A stretch of 64,000 bases of DNA from Ichthyophis bannanicus (Eukaryota; Chordata; Amphibia; Gymnophiona; Ichthyophiidae). The position numbers were made by a program, and so were the translations under genes. Shown here piece after piece: positions 1 through 9,400 of the stretch. The notes under the pieces were generated by a model. That model had not been told where the DNA came from. It searched no databases and saw only the letters and a list, made by a program, of their open reading frames with translations. Where the stretch lies: contig CM066043.1 in NCBI GenBank assembly GCA_033557465.1, positions 76,042,662 through 76,106,661 of the forward strand, given 5' to 3'. Position 1 is the stretch's first letter. Each line of letters begins with the position of its first letter.

Positions 1-226
1 GCATGATTTGCAGTACACAAACTAAAAGAATTACAATAATTAAATGATGTGAACACAAGCTGTTGTAACACTAACTGAAAGTCATCTGGTGCAACATAAT
101 TGTGTGTTCTATGTAATAATTATAATTTTAAAAAATGCATGGTTTACCACTTATCTCACATGTGGTATCAAAGTGAATTTATCATCCAGGCACCACCTAA
201 AATGCTTTTATGGTTTTATTATATTG
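1..226. other. AT-rich intronic DNA, nothing recognised
   Basis: No exon, RNA gene or identifiable repeat boundary is visible here. The base composition is AT-rich and the stretch lies downstream (minus-strand sense) of the SCAMP2 coiled-coil exon, so it should be intron. Confidence 0.5.
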
Positions 227-445
227 GGAGTGGAGGAGTAGCCTAGTGGTTAGAACAGTGGCTTGGTAACCAAGCAACCAGGGTTCGATTCCCACTAGCA
301 CTCCTTGTGGACTTGGGCAAGTCACTTAACCCTCCATTGCCTCGGAAGAAAGGCCTGGCAATCTACTTCCAGTCACACTGCCAAGAAAACCCAGGAGCTT
401 CTGGGTCGCCAGGAGTCAGCATTGACTCGAAGGCACACATTGCAT
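227..445 (+). repeat. tRNA-derived SINE (copy 1)
   Basis: The copy starts with an A box (TAGCCTAGTGG, near 239) followed by a good B box (GGTTCGATTCC, near 281), the two internal Pol III promoter blocks of a tRNA-derived SINE. The middle (CTTGGGCAAGTCACTTAACC) resembles the CORE/MIR-type domain. The 3' part reads GCCTGGCAATCTACTTCC and then a GGTCGCCAGGAGTCAGCATT-like tail. The same layout recurs at 15.3 kb and 61.4 kb in reverse and partly at 11.4 kb. It is a repeat, not a tRNA gene: no cloverleaf continues after the B box. Confidence 0.85.
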
Positions 446-918
446 TTGCAAAACAAAGAAATATTACAATTTTTTATTTGTAATTTGGTTGTTATCCGCT
501 CTATTCCTTTCAGGTTGAAAGTGGGGAATATAAAGGACTGGAATTAAGCCAAATTAAATTTAAGGCACTGGGATCCTCGTACCCTATTTCTGGATAAGTG
601 TAAATACTCATTCCACCACCACCCAACCACTGCCATTGCAGCCTCCATCCCAGCCTCTAGTGGGAGTCAGGCCTGTAATTAGGAACAGCTTATTCTGTTA
701 AGATGGCAAGTTTACCCCAGTGTGCTTGTGAGCATTGAATATGGGCTTGGACATGGTGGGAGAGCATGAAGGCTTTGGACTTAAAGGAAGCTTTTTCAGA
801 GCTGCCAATTTAAACACTTCTAGTAGGAAGACATTTTGGCCAATCCTGGTTTTGAACTTGATTTTGGGATGCAAGTCCCCATTTCTATCCATTGAAATCA
901 GTGCTGCAAGTCCCCACA
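446..918. other. intron, nothing recognised
   Basis: Non-coding sequence between the SINE and the mariner element. Short ORFs on both strands overlap each other and show no family motif. Confidence 0.4.
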
Positions 919-921
919 GTA

Positions 922-1840
922 TGAGGTAGTGTCAAATAGTTCCTGAACTAGCGCCACTACACGGGAACAGAACATAATATAGCAGTGCACCGCCATGTGG
1001 CACTACTTGGCAGCCTTGTGAGTCAGTGTGTTAAGTGGCACGGTGCTGAGCGGACATGGGATCACACTGCGCTTCTTTGTTTACGTGTTTCACGACTTTC
1101 TTGCCGCCGAAGATGAATGAGAAATTCAAGCAGCAAATTTTCAAGGACACTTTGAATGGCGACGATGACTTTTTGAAACCTGTCATTACTGGGAATGAAA
1201 GCTGGGTTTATGTGTACGACCCAGAAACCAAACATACAGTCCTCACAATGGAAAAGTCCATCGTCACCAAGCCCCAAGGAAGCGCGACAAGTGAGGAGCA
1301 ATGTGAAGTCAATGTTGCTTGCGTTTGTCGATCACAAAGGAATTTCTGCAGGAATTCATTCCTCAAGAAAGTCAATGCAGACTACTACATTGGCAAGCTG
1401 CAGCATCTGCGGGACCATGTGAGGCATAAACGTCCTGAGTTGTGGGCCACTGGGAACTAGATGATCCACCATGACAATGCCCCAGTGCACACATACATCG
1501 AAATGCAGCAGTTTTTGGCCCAAAACATCATGATTGCCTCCCTCACCCTCCCTGTTCTCCTGACTTGGCCATTTGTGATTTTTTCCTCTTCCCTGGAATG
1601 AAAATGACACTCAAAGGGCGCAGATCTGACACCGTTGCGAAGATTCAGGAAGAGATGAGAACTACACTGAAAAAAAAAAAAAGAGAACTTTCAGAAGGTG
1701 TTCCAACAATGGCAAGACGGCTGGGACCATTTCATCAACTCCCAAGGGGACTACTTTGAGGGATATGGTGGCCACTAAAATCTCAGGTTAGTGTAGAATT
1801 TTTTGTGGGGTCAGTTCAGGAATGCTTTGATAGCACCTCG
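922..1840 (+). mobile_element. mariner (Tc1/mariner) DNA transposon, internally deleted
   Basis: Terminal inverted repeats of about 28 bases are visible. The left end reads TGAGGTAGTGTCAAA from 922. The right end, read inward on the minus strand from 1,840, starts CGAGGTGCTATCAAA. Both continue to TTCCTGAACT. A TA dinucleotide flanks each end (920-921 and 1,841-1,842), the target duplication of this superfamily. At about 0.92 kb the copy is shorter than the usual 1.2-1.3 kb, and the part that should encode the N-terminal DNA-binding domain is missing. It lies in an intron of SCAMP2. Confidence 0.88.
1092..1778 (+). pseudogene. mariner transposase remnant
   Basis: Three reading frames together give the catalytic half of a mariner transposase. 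One has ITGNESWVYVYDPETK (about 1,182-1,230), the second has SSQWKSP and KEARQVRSNVKSML (about 1,235-1,320), and later frames have HHDNAP (about 1,468) and SPDLAICDFFLFP (about 1,570). The end reads GDYFEGYGGH before a stop at 1,776. Family knowledge: mariner uses a DD34D triad. The first Asp, normally in ITGDESW, is Asn here, and there are several frameshifts plus an A-run at 1,671-1,683. The remnant cannot encode an active enzyme. Confidence 0.85.
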
Positions 1841-1843
1841 TAC

Positions 1844-2371
1844 ATCGTGATGGTGCTGTCCGAAAAAAAGGACTGGCCCATAATTCCCCTCCTGGAATTA
1901 GGCAACTTGGCAGTTCTGAGTTTCCCTTCCAGCTCTCGTCAAGTAATGGAGTCTGGATTTACCAAATACAACAATAAAGAGAAAGTGTAAGGAAAAAAAA
2001 GAAAAAAGAAAAAAAAAAAAAGAGCTAAACGTTTTTTGTATGTAGTGCCAATTGTACATGTTTACCATTAAATCTGGTGGTACATGTAAATACTTTAAAT
2101 TTAACTATAATTGCAATTCTCTGTAAATACATCAGAGAGAGGGGAAAGGCGCACTAGCATTTTGGGTTCTATACCAGCAAGTACTTCACAAATCTGACAA
2201 TGCAGCCAGCTATGCATGGTTAACTTTGGAGTTTGGTTGGCTTATACATAAAAGCAGAAATGGCCTCAACTTCCCATGCAACCAGATCTAGGTTCTCACA
2301 GCAGGCTGCAATGGGGACACGTTATGCTTGGGCTCTACTGGACTCAGAGAAAATAATGTTTGGCTACTCAC
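1844..2371. other. SCAMP2 intron, A-rich tract
   Basis: Intron directly downstream (minus-strand sense) of the SCAMP2 exon. It holds an A-rich tract at about 1,991-2,023. The next SCAMP exon, which should encode the NNWPPLP-type motif ahead of the first membrane span, is not seen here. Confidence 0.5.
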
Positions 2372-2483
2372 GATTAATGCTGATGTTCTGTACTTCCCGC
2401 TCCCTTCTGTCCAGCTCAGCAGCTTTCCTCTCTAGCTCTTCTTGCTGTTGCAGCAGCCCAGCCTGTGCTGCCGTCGCCACGGA
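2372..2483 (-). CDS. SCAMP2: SCAMP2 coding exon, coiled-coil region
   Basis: On the minus strand an acceptor (GCGTCAG, just above 2,483) precedes 112 bases that encode [20 protein letters not shown] followed by [17 protein letters not shown]. The exon ends in phase 1 at a GTGAGT donor (2,371-2,366). Known family: SCAMPs are four-span membrane proteins of post-Golgi recycling carriers. The cytosolic stretch between the NPF repeats and the first span is a predicted coiled coil rich in E, L, K and R, and human SCAMP2 has AQAGLLRQQEEL at this place. Leucine spacing and the absence of indels indicate an exon under selection. SCAMP1 and SCAMP3 have a similar segment, but the preceding exon favours SCAMP2. 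Confidence 0.9.
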
Positions 2484-2707
2484 CTGACGCAGAGCATAGA
2501 AAAACCACATGTGGCTCAAAATGATAGACACATCAGCCTGTCAACTCTGATTAAGTCTATCAGTAGAGATGGGAATCACATGATAGAAACCATTCCCTCC
2601 CAATATGTCAGCTTCTGGTGCTACTGAGAGCAACCGAGGTATACCCTCAGCATCAGAAAAGGCGGCTAGCATGGCCTAGGATTGTACTACTAAACCATGA
2701 TCAAGAC
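2484..2707. other. SCAMP2 intron
   Basis: Start of the very long intron (about 43 kb) that separates the exon at 2.4 kb from that at 45.6 kb on the minus strand. No repeat boundary is clear in this part. Confidence 0.5.
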
Positions 2708-2860
2708 AAATATTTAATTTATTCAGCTCGTTTTCTATACTGCTAAATCTACCAGTCTAAGTGGTTTACATTAGAACAACATGGCCAACAGGGCTTTACA
2801 TATAATATTATAACATTAACAATGCATAAAATTAAAACAGGAACATGTTAAAGTATTTAT
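2708..2860 (-). repeat. LINE 3' end fragment
   Basis: Read on the minus strand, the segment ends in a short AT-rich tail (AATAAATTAAATATT) preceded by a 'TATAGAAAACGAGCTG' block and a 'TAAACCACTT' block. This organisation is also seen at the 3' ends of the LINE fragments at 33.2 kb and 53.1 kb. Only the 3' untranslated part is present. Confidence 0.4.
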
Positions 2861-3335
2861 TATATGGGTATCTCGTACCCTGATAAGGGTGTCAGTGGTT
2901 GACAGGGGATGTTTGGGGAGGAGGGGATACAAGTTCAAATCCCTTCACTATCACAGACTGAGTTTTATCAAACTGTTTCCCCCTGCCTTAGTTGTGCTAA
3001 CTGGGTAGTATATATCCTCTCTCTAAACTGAGGCCCTAGAAACCTGCTGTTGGGCTAACCAGAGGTAGATGCTGGCATCTTTCCAAGCATCAAATGCACT
3101 AGAGTCTTGTTTGAGTGCAAGATTATTTCTAAAGTAATTGGATTTATATAGTGACATTCAGTGCCAGTGTGAGGTATTGAGCACCCTAGGAAAATCCTCA
3201 GCCTTATGCCTCCCCCCTCCCCAAGATCACTGCAACACCACCCATCCTATAGCAATCCTGTAAAAATGCATAGTTGGAGCTCATACTTTTAAGTATTAAA
3301 ACTTTGCTTTGTATGTGTATAAGCTAGCCCAAATA

Positions 3336-3545
3336 ATTATTATGTTTAAACATAGGCAATCCAGAGCTCTGGCCAGAAGAGTAGCTGTATTTGCTGTCAT
3401 CTCTTTCCCTTAGTAATAATTTATGTCCCCGGGGTTGGCCAATTAGGCAAGATTAGACGGTCACCTAGAGCAGCAGCAATCAAAACAAGCTCAGAGTGTC
3501 TGGCTGTCGGGATCTATTATTTTGCTTTGATTGCTGCTTCTTTTT
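3336..3545 (-). repeat. unclassified dispersed repeat (reverse copy)
   Basis: Reverse-complementing this stretch gives a GGGGACATAAATTATTAC block followed by GGGAAAGAGATGACAGCAAA and ATACAGCTAC. The same order appears in forward orientation at about 12,025-12,080 with minor changes. The two copies are therefore the same interspersed repeat in opposite orientation. I cannot assign a class: no ORF, RT motif or TIR is visible. Confidence 0.6.
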
Positions 3546-3654
3546 CTGCTACCCTAGCCCAGGCCTTGACAAATTTTCTTGGAACCTAAGAGCCAGCTGC
3601 TGAGTTCACACCCTGCACAAGGATGAATCACAGTTACTTTCTTAGGTTTTAGGG

Positions 3655-3710
3655 CCTGATTTACTAAGAATTTGTTTCCATTTTCTATGGGAAAGACTTA
3701 ATAAATCAGG
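3655..3710. repeat. short palindromic MITE-like element
   Basis: A 56-base hairpin. The left arm is CCTGATTTACTAAG (3,655-3,668). The right arm (3,697-3,710) is its reverse complement with one mismatch, around a 28-base loop. The size and arm design suit a very short MITE, although no clear target duplication is visible. Confidence 0.55.
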
Positions 3711-3777
3711 TTCTTAATGGGCCACTGCATAGTGGCAACAAAAGGCAGTGGCCCCACTCCTTGTGCTATGGAGGCAC

Positions 3778-3818
3778 GCGTGTGTGTGTGTGTGGTGTGG
3801 TGTGGTGTAGAGGTGGGG
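3778..3818. repeat. GT/GGTGT microsatellite
   Basis: A run of GT dinucleotides turns into GTGGTGTGGTGTGG repeats. A similar GT-rich block occurs in the related repeat at 16.35-16.51 kb, suggesting it belongs to that repeat and is not an independent locus. Confidence 0.75.
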
Positions 3819-4059
3819 TGTGCCCAGGGCCGGCCCTACCTGGCGCAGTGGGGCACTGACAACAGGGAGCACCGTTGCTAGCCACAAGCTCCCCCTTACT
3901 GATTGGCCGCTTGAGAGAGCCACAGAACACGTCTCTGCTGCCGTGGCTCTGCTTAACAGGAAATGCTTATTACCTTTAGAAGCTGCAGTCCAGCAGTTTA
4001 TAAGATACAGCTGCGGCAGCAGAGAAATGTTCCCGCGGCTCTCTCAAGCTGCGAAGCAG

Positions 4060-4560
4060 CAGATACAGGAGGGAAGGTGGGGGCTGGAAGGGAGTTCACA
4101 TCTGAGGATGGGACTGAAAGTGGCTGGGTAATTGGGGGGAGGGACTGGAAGGAAGATAACACCCGAGGATGGCACTGGAAGTGGGATAGACAGAGGGGAG
4201 GGTGACTGGAAGAGAGATGACATTGGGGGGGGGGGGGCACTGAGGCTGGAAGTGAGTGGATACCTGGGATGGTATTTGGACTAGAAGGGGCTAGACAGTG
4301 GGGAAGGAGAGGGACTGGAAGGGAATGGACACCAGTGGCGTTGTTGGGAATGCAAATGGGTTGACAATAGAAGGTACTGGGAGGGAAGGACTGGAAAGAG
4401 GGTTGACACTGGGAAGAGTTACTGGGACTGGAAATAGGCTGACACTGAGGGAGGTTCTAGGACTGATGCCGATATATGCTGGGTCAGGTTGACAAAAGAG
4501 AAACTGAGGGAGGGGAAGAGAGACAAACTGGGGGCAGTGAGAAAGGAGAGGGGGCTGATA
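4060..4560. repeat. degenerate purine-rich minisatellite
   Basis: Imperfect tandem copies of a unit of roughly 45-50 bases built on GGGACTGGAAG, then a G/A-rich spacer and TGACAC or an equivalent. It contains a G-run at about 4,226-4,238 and another at 4,573-4,582 just past the array. Long antisense ORFs rich in Pro and Ser through this area are by-products of the pyrimidine bias of the other strand. Confidence 0.7.
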
Positions 4561-5758
4561 TTGTGCTTGTTGGGGGGGGGGGAAGGGGAGGGGAAGAAGC
4601 ACTGCTGCTGAGTGTTAACTGACTGAATGGAGAAGAGGCAGGGAGGCCGCACTGCCGCAGGCGTGGGACCATGAACCAGGCAGACCCAAATAATTTGCCT
4701 TTGCCTCAGCCTAATGGATGGGTGGAGGGAAAGATAGAAACACTAGATGAGGGGTAAGAGATGATAGAGGGGGAGAAAGAGTGAGTAAAAGACTGGGGAA
4801 TAATGAACCATGGAAGCTGGGGAATGGGAGGACTGGGGTGAAGATTGAAAAGTGGTAGATAGATGCCTAAAAAAAAAAAAAGGAATAGTAAGGAATATTG
4901 AAATCTGGGTGGACAGAGAAAGAGAGAAATAAATGGAAGAAAGCTGAAAGGAAAAAAAATCAAATATCCAAGATGGAAGGAAGTGAAGAAAACAAAAGAG
5001 GAGACAAAAAATGGCAGATGGACTATAGACCATAGAAAGAGAGGTAAGAGAAGACAGAGGAAAGCAGAAGCCTCAGATCGGGGCCAGCATGATCAGAGAA
5101 TAACATGATCAGACAACAAAGGTAGAAAAAATAATTTTATTTTCAATTTAGTAATTGGACTTTGCGCTATCTTTATATTTTACATAGTATAGGGAACTGC
5201 ATCTCTTATTTATCTGGTGTTGCACTGCATGCGGAGTCTGGCTTCTTGGTGTTTCAATTTTTTTTTTAACTTTAGGATGTAGTCACTTAATCTATATTTG
5301 GTGAGGGTCTGTGTCTGAGTGTGTGACCGAGGCCAGGTATTCTGTTAACATGGAGTTTGTATGCAGGGATCTATACTGTAGTGATTTGACTTGATCAGCT
5401 TTTCAAATAGGTGTATGGATGTTTTAGGACCCGTAAAGTATTTATAAAGGTGCTTTTTGCTGGGTAAGCACCTTATTGTAATGAGTTTTGGAAGTTTATG
5501 TTGGTATGGTATGGTAGATTTGGCCTTGTAGATCTTTGGTGACTTTTGTAGGGCTTTATATTAGTTCAAAATATGCCTGGTACTGGAGAATGTTTATGAA
5601 GTTGTTAGTGAGATGACCAGAATCAGATTTTTTTTTTTTTTTCTATCACAGCCTGTTTGTATGATGCTAAGTATTTACTGCTAAGTAGTTATTTTTATTT
5701 TAGCTATGCATTTGCCCTTTCACTGCAATTTTCTTACAACATTGGATTTGAAAGAGAA
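4561..5758. other. intron between minisatellite and DIRS copy A
   Basis: Purine-rich to about 5,070, then AT-rich with T-runs at about 5,258-5,268 and 5,626-5,641. No exon, RNA gene or recognisable repeat end is visible. Antisense ORFs of 60-100 codons are low-complexity Ser/Phe/Leu strings and look spurious. Confidence 0.5.
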
Positions 5759-5945
5759 AGCGTAGTTACTCACCTGTAACAGGTGATCTCCGTGAACAGC
5801 AGGAATTTAGTCTTCACATATGGGGTATCGCCGGTACCGACAGAGCCTGCGCGGGAACGCTCCCCAGCGTCCAATAGGAATGCTTTTGGGAACATCCCTC
5901 AGCACATGCGCGCTGCCTTCCCACCTTTCCAACTGTCCCTCTTCA
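5759..5945. repeat. DIRS copy A left inverted terminal repeat
   Basis: It begins AGCGTAGTTACTCACCTGTA and includes the near-palindrome CACCTGTAACAGGTG and, further in, the palindromic CCGGTACCG core. The segment through GCGTCCAATAGGAATGCTTTT to CTCTTCAGTT is matched in inverted orientation at 11,229-11,393. Confidence 0.92.
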
Positions 5946-6044
5946 GTTAAGTTTGTAGCTGAGTGAAAGGATAGAGGGAGAGAGGAAAGAGACAAAGAGA
6001 GAGAGAGAGAGAGATAGACAACTCCTAGGGGAGGTGGGTGGGTT

Positions 6045-6144
6045 GTGAAGACTAAATTCCTGCTGTTCCCGGAGATCACCTGTTACAGGTGAGTAACTAC
6101 GCTATCTCCAGGAACAAGAAGGAATGTAGTCTTCACATATGGGG
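6045..6144. repeat. DIRS copy A internal complementary region
   Basis: The first half (to about 6,100) is the reverse complement of the left terminus. The second half (from about 6,101, GCTATCTCCAGGAACAAG) is the reverse complement of the right terminus. The two halves abut, so the ICR is the complement of the joined ends. In DIRS1 such a region is thought to template end joining of a circular intermediate. A purine-rich GA tract (about 5,990-6,016) lies between ITR and ICR. Confidence 0.9.
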
Positions 6145-6263
6145 ACTCCCTAGCTGAAGATGCCAGGGAGATAGCCTCAGGAAGGTGCCACCCTAAAAAG
6201 GTAGGCATCCTTCCTCCCATGGATCTCTGGCATTCCACCAGGGTTGTTGGGTAGGAGTTGAAT

Positions 6264-7440
6264 TAGGTCTGAAAGAGATTTTGAAGAACAGCTTGACCAA
6301 AGAAGGCATCCCGACGGGAGGCTTTATCCAGGCAGTAGTGGGCTGTGAAGGTGTGTACCGAAGCCCAGATGGCTGCTCGTCATCGATAGACACAAAGTGG
6401 AGATTAGACATAGAAGCTGCCATGGCTCTCACATTATGAGCTGTGACATGGTCCTGAAGAGGAAGACCCTTATTCTCATAAGCAAAGGATATGCATTGGG
6501 CAATCCATTTAGATAAAGTTCTTTTGGAGACTGGAAGTCCCAAATGACTAGGGTCAAAAGCTATAAACAGTTGTGAGGACTTTCTATGTTGCTGTGTTCT
6601 TTGTATGTAAAAGGCTAAGGCCCTTTTACAATCCAAAGTATTAAGGTTTCTTTCTGCATTAGAGGCGTGAGGCCTCGGAAAAAATACAGGAAGGTAAATT
6701 GATTGGTTTAAATGAAAAGGCGAAACCAGCTTTGGCATAAAGTATGGGTGAGTTTGAGGAACAACCTTATGATGAAACCTAGTATAAGGAGGATCAGCCA
6801 CTAAAGCTTGCAATTCACTAATGCAACGGGCACAGGTGATTGCAATTAGGAAGATGACCTTCCAGGTCAAAAACGTAAGGGCTGTAGTGGCCAAAGGTTC
6901 AAAAGGTGGCTTCATGAGCTGCCCGAGAACTAGATTTAGATCCCATGCAACTGGTGGTGGCTTGATGGGAGGTTTAGTTAATAAAAGGCCTCTCATAAAT
7001 CTTGATAGGAGTGGATGAGAGGAAATTGGTTGTCCATTTAGAAGCTTATAAGAAGCTGCAATTGCACTAAGATGGACTGTTACCGAATTGGTCTTTAAAC
7101 AAGAATTCGATAAGTGAAGGAGATACTCTAGTATCATTTCTAAGGGTATGACCAGGGGGTTTAATCCCTTCTTGGAGCACCATATAGTAAAATGTTTCCA
7201 CTTGAAGGCATAAGATCTTCTTGTGAAAAGTTTCCTAGAAGCCTGAAGGATATTGTTTACCTGCTGGGACAGGTTGAAATCTTGGAGGTCTAAGCCTTCA
7301 GCAACCAGGCCATGAGATGAAGGGACTGGGGATTCGGGTGCCATAGCGTCCCGTTCTCCTGGGAAAGGAGATCTGGAGCATGCCCTAAATCCAGGGGTGC
7401 CGCTTGAGAGAGATGTAGAAGCAGGGAATACCATGTTTGG
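6264..7440 (-). pseudogene. DIRS tyrosine recombinase (ORF3), copy A, broken
   Basis: The domain starts near GLVAEGLDLQDFNLSQQV, continues with TRRSYAFKWKHFTIWC and then the catalytic half. Box I reads CARCISELQAL where copies B, C, E and F have ARR-(I/V)-SEL, so the catalytic Arg is Cys. Box II AHNVRAMAAS is intact. Just after VSID, five bases are missing relative to copy C (near 6,380), so the reading frame leaves the path to the nucleophile Tyr (HY in copy C). The normal stop would be at 6,264. Its role would be strand exchange to integrate circular cDNA. Two independent lesions make it inactive. Confidence 0.88.
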
Positions 7441-9400
7441 CGTGGCCATCATGGTGCTATGAGAATCATGCGACCCCTGTCTCTCTGAAGCTTGAAGAGT
7501 ATTTTGGGGATGAGGGGAATGGGTGGGAAGGCACAAAGGAAGTCCTGACCCCAGTGAAGGAAGGCAGGCATCCCTTGCCTGACAGTTGTGAGCCAGAATC
7601 CTGGAACAGAACCGGGGAAGTTTGGCATTCAGTGGACTTGCAAAGAGGTCTATGTCTGGAGTGCCCCAGAGATGAAATATCTTTGCCACCTGGTCTAGGT
7701 GGAGGGACCACTCATGAGGCAGCAGTACTCGACTGAGTTTGTCTGCCCAAAGGTTTTGAATGCCTGGAAGATATACCACTAGAAGGTGAATTTGATGCTC
7801 TGGCGAGGGCCCACAGTCGTAAAGCTTTGTTGCATAACGACAGAGAGCCTGTTCCGCCCTGCTTGTTCACATAGAACATGGCTACTTGATTGTCCGTCTG
7901 GACTAGGACTGTCTTGTAGCTGAGCTGGGCGTGGAACACTCAGAGCTAAATAGATTGCTCTTAATTCCAGAAGGTTTATGTGTAAACCAACCTCCTGTGG
8001 AGTCCAGGTGCCCTGGGTAGAGAGATGATTCAGGTGTGCTCCCCAACCCACCTGTGATGCATCTGTTGTTAGGGTGGCCTGAAAGAGGGGTTGATGGAAA
8101 GGAGACCCCACTGTCCGATTTTTTAGTGATTGCCACCATTAGAGGGACAAAATTAGTCATTGAGAGATTGTTATTTTGTCTGACAAATGACCCGTGGCCT
8201 GTGTCCACTGTGTGGAGAGGGTCCACTGAGCTTCTTGCATGTGGAGGCGAGCATATGGGACTACATGAACTGTGGATGCCATATGTCCCAGTAACTGCAG
8301 TAGCTCCCGAGCAGTGAGGGAGGATGTGCCTGCTGCTTGAGAAGCTAGTTGCATTATGCGAAGACACCGGGCTTGTGGAAGGAAAGCCCTTGCCTGTCTG
8401 GTATCCAGACAGGCTCCTATGAATTCTAGGCATTGGGAAGGAACTAGTTGAGATTTTGGGAAGTTTATTACCAATCCCAAGTATTGGAGGATTTGCATTA
8501 TATGGGACAGTGCAGTGCTGGCCTCTGCAACTGTAGGGGCTCGAATGAGCCAGTCATCTAAGTAGGGGAAGACGAAAATCCCCAGGGTTCGTAGAAATGC
8601 AGCTACTACTGCCATGCATTTCGTGAATACCCTTGGTGCTGAAGCCAGACCAAAAGGAAGAAGCCTGTACTGGAAATGTTTTCCCCTGAAAAGGAAACGT
8701 AAAAATTTCCTGTGATCTGGATGGATGAGAATGTGAGTGTATGCATCCTTTAAGTCTAGAGAGCAAAGCCAATCCTGGCTTTGAAGGTATGGCAGAAGAG
8801 TTCCAAGAGAAATCATTTTGAATTTCTCTCGAAACAGATATTAGTTCAATTCTCTGAGGTCTAGAATGGGTCTGTGTCCTCCTGTTTTCTTTGGAATAAG
8901 AAAATAGGGAGAGTAGAACCCTGCACCCTGTTGAAGAATGGGTACTTCCTCTATTGCTCCTTGGGCAAGAAGTGTGGAGACCTCATGATCTAGCAGATTG
9001 TCTGCAGAGGTTTCTGAATTGAATTGCTTTAGAACTGTAGGAGGGGGCATGCTGTGAAAATGAAGCTTGTACCCCTCTCCTACAATGGACAAAGTCCAAT
9101 CTTCTGCTGTTATATGATGCCATCTGTTGACAAAGTGGCATAACCTGCCCGGAATACTGGGGGGTTGGGGACCCCTCAAAGGCAGGGAGGCAAAGCTCTC
9201 TAGGAAGGAGTCAAAGCCCTTGAGGGGGCTGAACCTGGAGAGCTGGTTGGGCTCTCGGGTCTTCTGGCTTCTTTTGCTGTCTAGTTTGTCCCTTTTGGGC
9301 AACCTGACCTGGAGTTTGACTCTGCTGGGTATAGGAAGGATAAAACTTCCTCTTTTTGCTAAAAGAGGGTTTTTTATAAGGCTTCCTTTTGGCTGGAGTG
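7430..9400 (-). pseudogene. DIRS ORF2: RT, RNase H and methyltransferase-like domains, copy A, broken
   Basis: RT starts around FYSPYFLIPKKTGGHRPILD (about 8,900). An in-frame stop follows ILDLRELN at 8,841, where copy C reads NKFLVKEKF. RT resumes with SLDLKDAYTHILIHP and has the catalytic PYLDDWLIRAP (about 8,540). RNase H follows with TTDASQVGWGAH (about 8,060), NLLELRAI and TDNQVAMFYVNKQGGTGS. The segment with DIDLFASPLNAKLPRFCSR (about 7,640) is the region described in DIRS elements as Dam methyltransferase-like. Frame changes occur between RT and RNase H, within RNase H and just after FCSR. ORF2 overlaps the end of ORF1 in another frame. Confidence 0.88.

Noticed and set aside
239..300. 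tRNA gene
   Set aside because: A and B boxes are present, but no acceptor stem or cloverleaf closes, and the unit continues into a SINE body that is repeated elsewhere.
4291..5033. Antisense ORFs rich in Pro, Ser and Phe
   Set aside because: They are produced by the purine-rich minisatellite and its continuation; codon content simply mirrors base composition.
7437..7736. Plus-strand ORFs inside DIRS copies (also at 8,036, 9,127 and 32,771)
   Set aside because: Shadows of the minus-strand DIRS genes. They recur among copies because the underlying DNA is repeated, not because they are conserved proteins.
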